From contig JACRGZ010000093.1 in the NCBI GenBank assembly GCA_016234155.1, positions 1-5,882 of the forward strand: a stretch of 5,882 bases of DNA, given 5' to 3'. This stretch comes from Nitrospirota bacterium (GTDB taxonomy: Bacteria; Nitrospirota; 9FT-COMBO-42-15; HDB-SIOI813). How positions within the stretch are numbered: position 1 is the first letter of the stretch; every line of letters starts with the position of its first letter. The position numbers were made by a program, and so were the translations under genes. Shown here in pieces: positions 5,259-5,882 of this stretch. The notes under the pieces are model-generated. The model saw only the letters and a program-made list of their open reading frames with translations. It ran no database searches and had not been told where the DNA came from.

Positions 5259-5768
5259 ATGGAAAAGTTTTGGAACGACTTTGTCAAATGTAGCAGGATG
5301 CATGGCAGGCTTTTTACAGTTGACACTATACGAAGGCTGGCGAATATCAGGATAGTTTGCTTGTCTATTATATTAAGTTTGTTTTCCATTGCTCTTACGT
5401 CGTATGCTGCTGAACCTGTGGGTATTGGTGGAGCAGACAATAATCTCATTGGCCAGGTCAGGGCTGGAAGACCTTGGGTAGAAAGTGAGATTATCGTCAA
5501 GTTCAAGAAGGTTGTACCAGCAACTTTCCGGGTACAGATCCATGGACAGAAGGGTGTGGAGGTTGTGGATGAAATACCGGAGATTGAAATCCAACTGGTA
5601 AGAAGTGTGAGGGGAGAAATGATGGAGGAGATTCTCTCCCGTTATGTCGGTGATCCCAATATAGAGTATGCTGAACCAAACCACATCTTTCAGGCGATTA
5701 CTACTCCTAACGATCCCAGTTTTTCGCAGTTATGGGGGCTTAGGAAGTGTAACGAAATAACTGATTGA
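5259..5768 (+). pseudogene. Truncated S8 (subtilisin-like) protease: signal peptide and prodomain only
   Basis: The chosen start is the second ATG of a pair (5256 and 5259), because GGAGG at 5247-5251 stands 7 nt from it; the first ATG is only 4 nt away. An upstream in-frame ATG at 5160 lies inside the terminator hairpin and is rejected. The product is 169 residues. It has a long basic n-region, then a hydrophobic core at about 31-50 ending SYAA. Residues 76-147 match the fervidolysin-type N-terminal prodomain (ESEIIVKFK, PEIEIQLVRSVRG, DPNIEYAEPNHIF), which normally acts as an intramolecular chaperone and inhibitor. The mature part starts as usual with TPNDPSFSQLWGL (149-161) but then changes to RKCNEITD and a TGA. 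The catalytic Asp, His and Ser are all absent. The sequence break is at about 5742. The rest of the gene may lie beyond the window. Confidence 0.8.
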
Positions 5769-5882
5769 TTTACTGATCAAGAAAATGTATTATTTCGTTT
5801 GTGAACCTGCGGGTCCTACGGCAGAAGTACTCGGCTCTCGCGTCTGCGCTGAACGAACGCAGTCGGAGACTGTGGGCAGCGA
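5742..5882. mobile_element. Probable left end of foreign DNA inserted into the S8 protease gene
   Basis: Protease homology ends at 5741. Just inside is a 10-bp perfect inverted repeat, AACGAAATAA (5751-5760) and TTATTTCGTT (5790-5799), separated by 29 bp. From about 5801 the DNA is clearly richer in G+C than the rest of the window and contains a short CTGCG/CGCAG hairpin. A frame open from an ATG at 5785 runs to the edge (MYYFVCEPAGPTAEVLGSRV at its start), but it lacks a Shine-Dalgarno sequence and was not recognised. The insertion could be an IS, a group II intron or a rearrangement junction; the window is too short to say. Confidence 0.45.

Overview
The window looks like an accessory, partly decayed type II secretion (T2SS) locus from a bacterium of moderate G+C with many dispersed palindromic repeats. 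The protein families seen (a GspL/PilM-type ATPase-fold protein, GspK, an MXAN_6640-like metalloprotease with a CFI-box tail, and an S8 protease with a fervidolysin-type prodomain), together with C-rich and CATTCCCGC-type repeats, suggest a Nitrospirota- or Deltaproteobacteria-like genome. This placement is an inference and is weak.

Layout. The minus strand carries four units, read right to left. First is a damaged gspK remnant (4477-4879). Next is a small exported protein with two prealbumin-like beta domains (3544-4212). Then comes a 762-residue secreted metalloprotease with an HEFFH site and a C-terminal CFI-box plus two membrane segments (910-3198). Last is a gspL/pilM-like gene (860 down to the left edge), whose reading frame runs into repeat DNA from about 155 onwards. 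The plus strand carries one gene (5259-5768): the signal peptide and prodomain of a subtilisin-family protease, cut off just as the catalytic domain should begin. From 5742 to the right edge lies different, more G+C-rich DNA.

The spacers between the minus-strand genes are mostly palindromic repeats: a C-rich hairpin with a 19-bp tandem duplication (881-953), a composite of several repeat families (3199-3540), and a nested 217-bp element with 19-bp terminal inverted repeats (4233-4449). One 54-bp repeat occurs at both 31-84 and 3310-3363.

How the parts may work together. In T2SS operons gspK is normally followed directly by gspL. Here the same-strand pair is separated by about 3.6 kb holding two genes for exported proteins. 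This suggests that a cassette of exported proteins, possibly secretion substrates, entered the operon and that gspK and gspL then decayed. The plus-strand S8 gene has a long leader with a 13-bp stem-loop followed by an intrinsic-terminator-like hairpin ahead of its Shine-Dalgarno sequence, an arrangement that resembles transcription attenuation. No tRNA, rRNA or CRISPR array was recognised.
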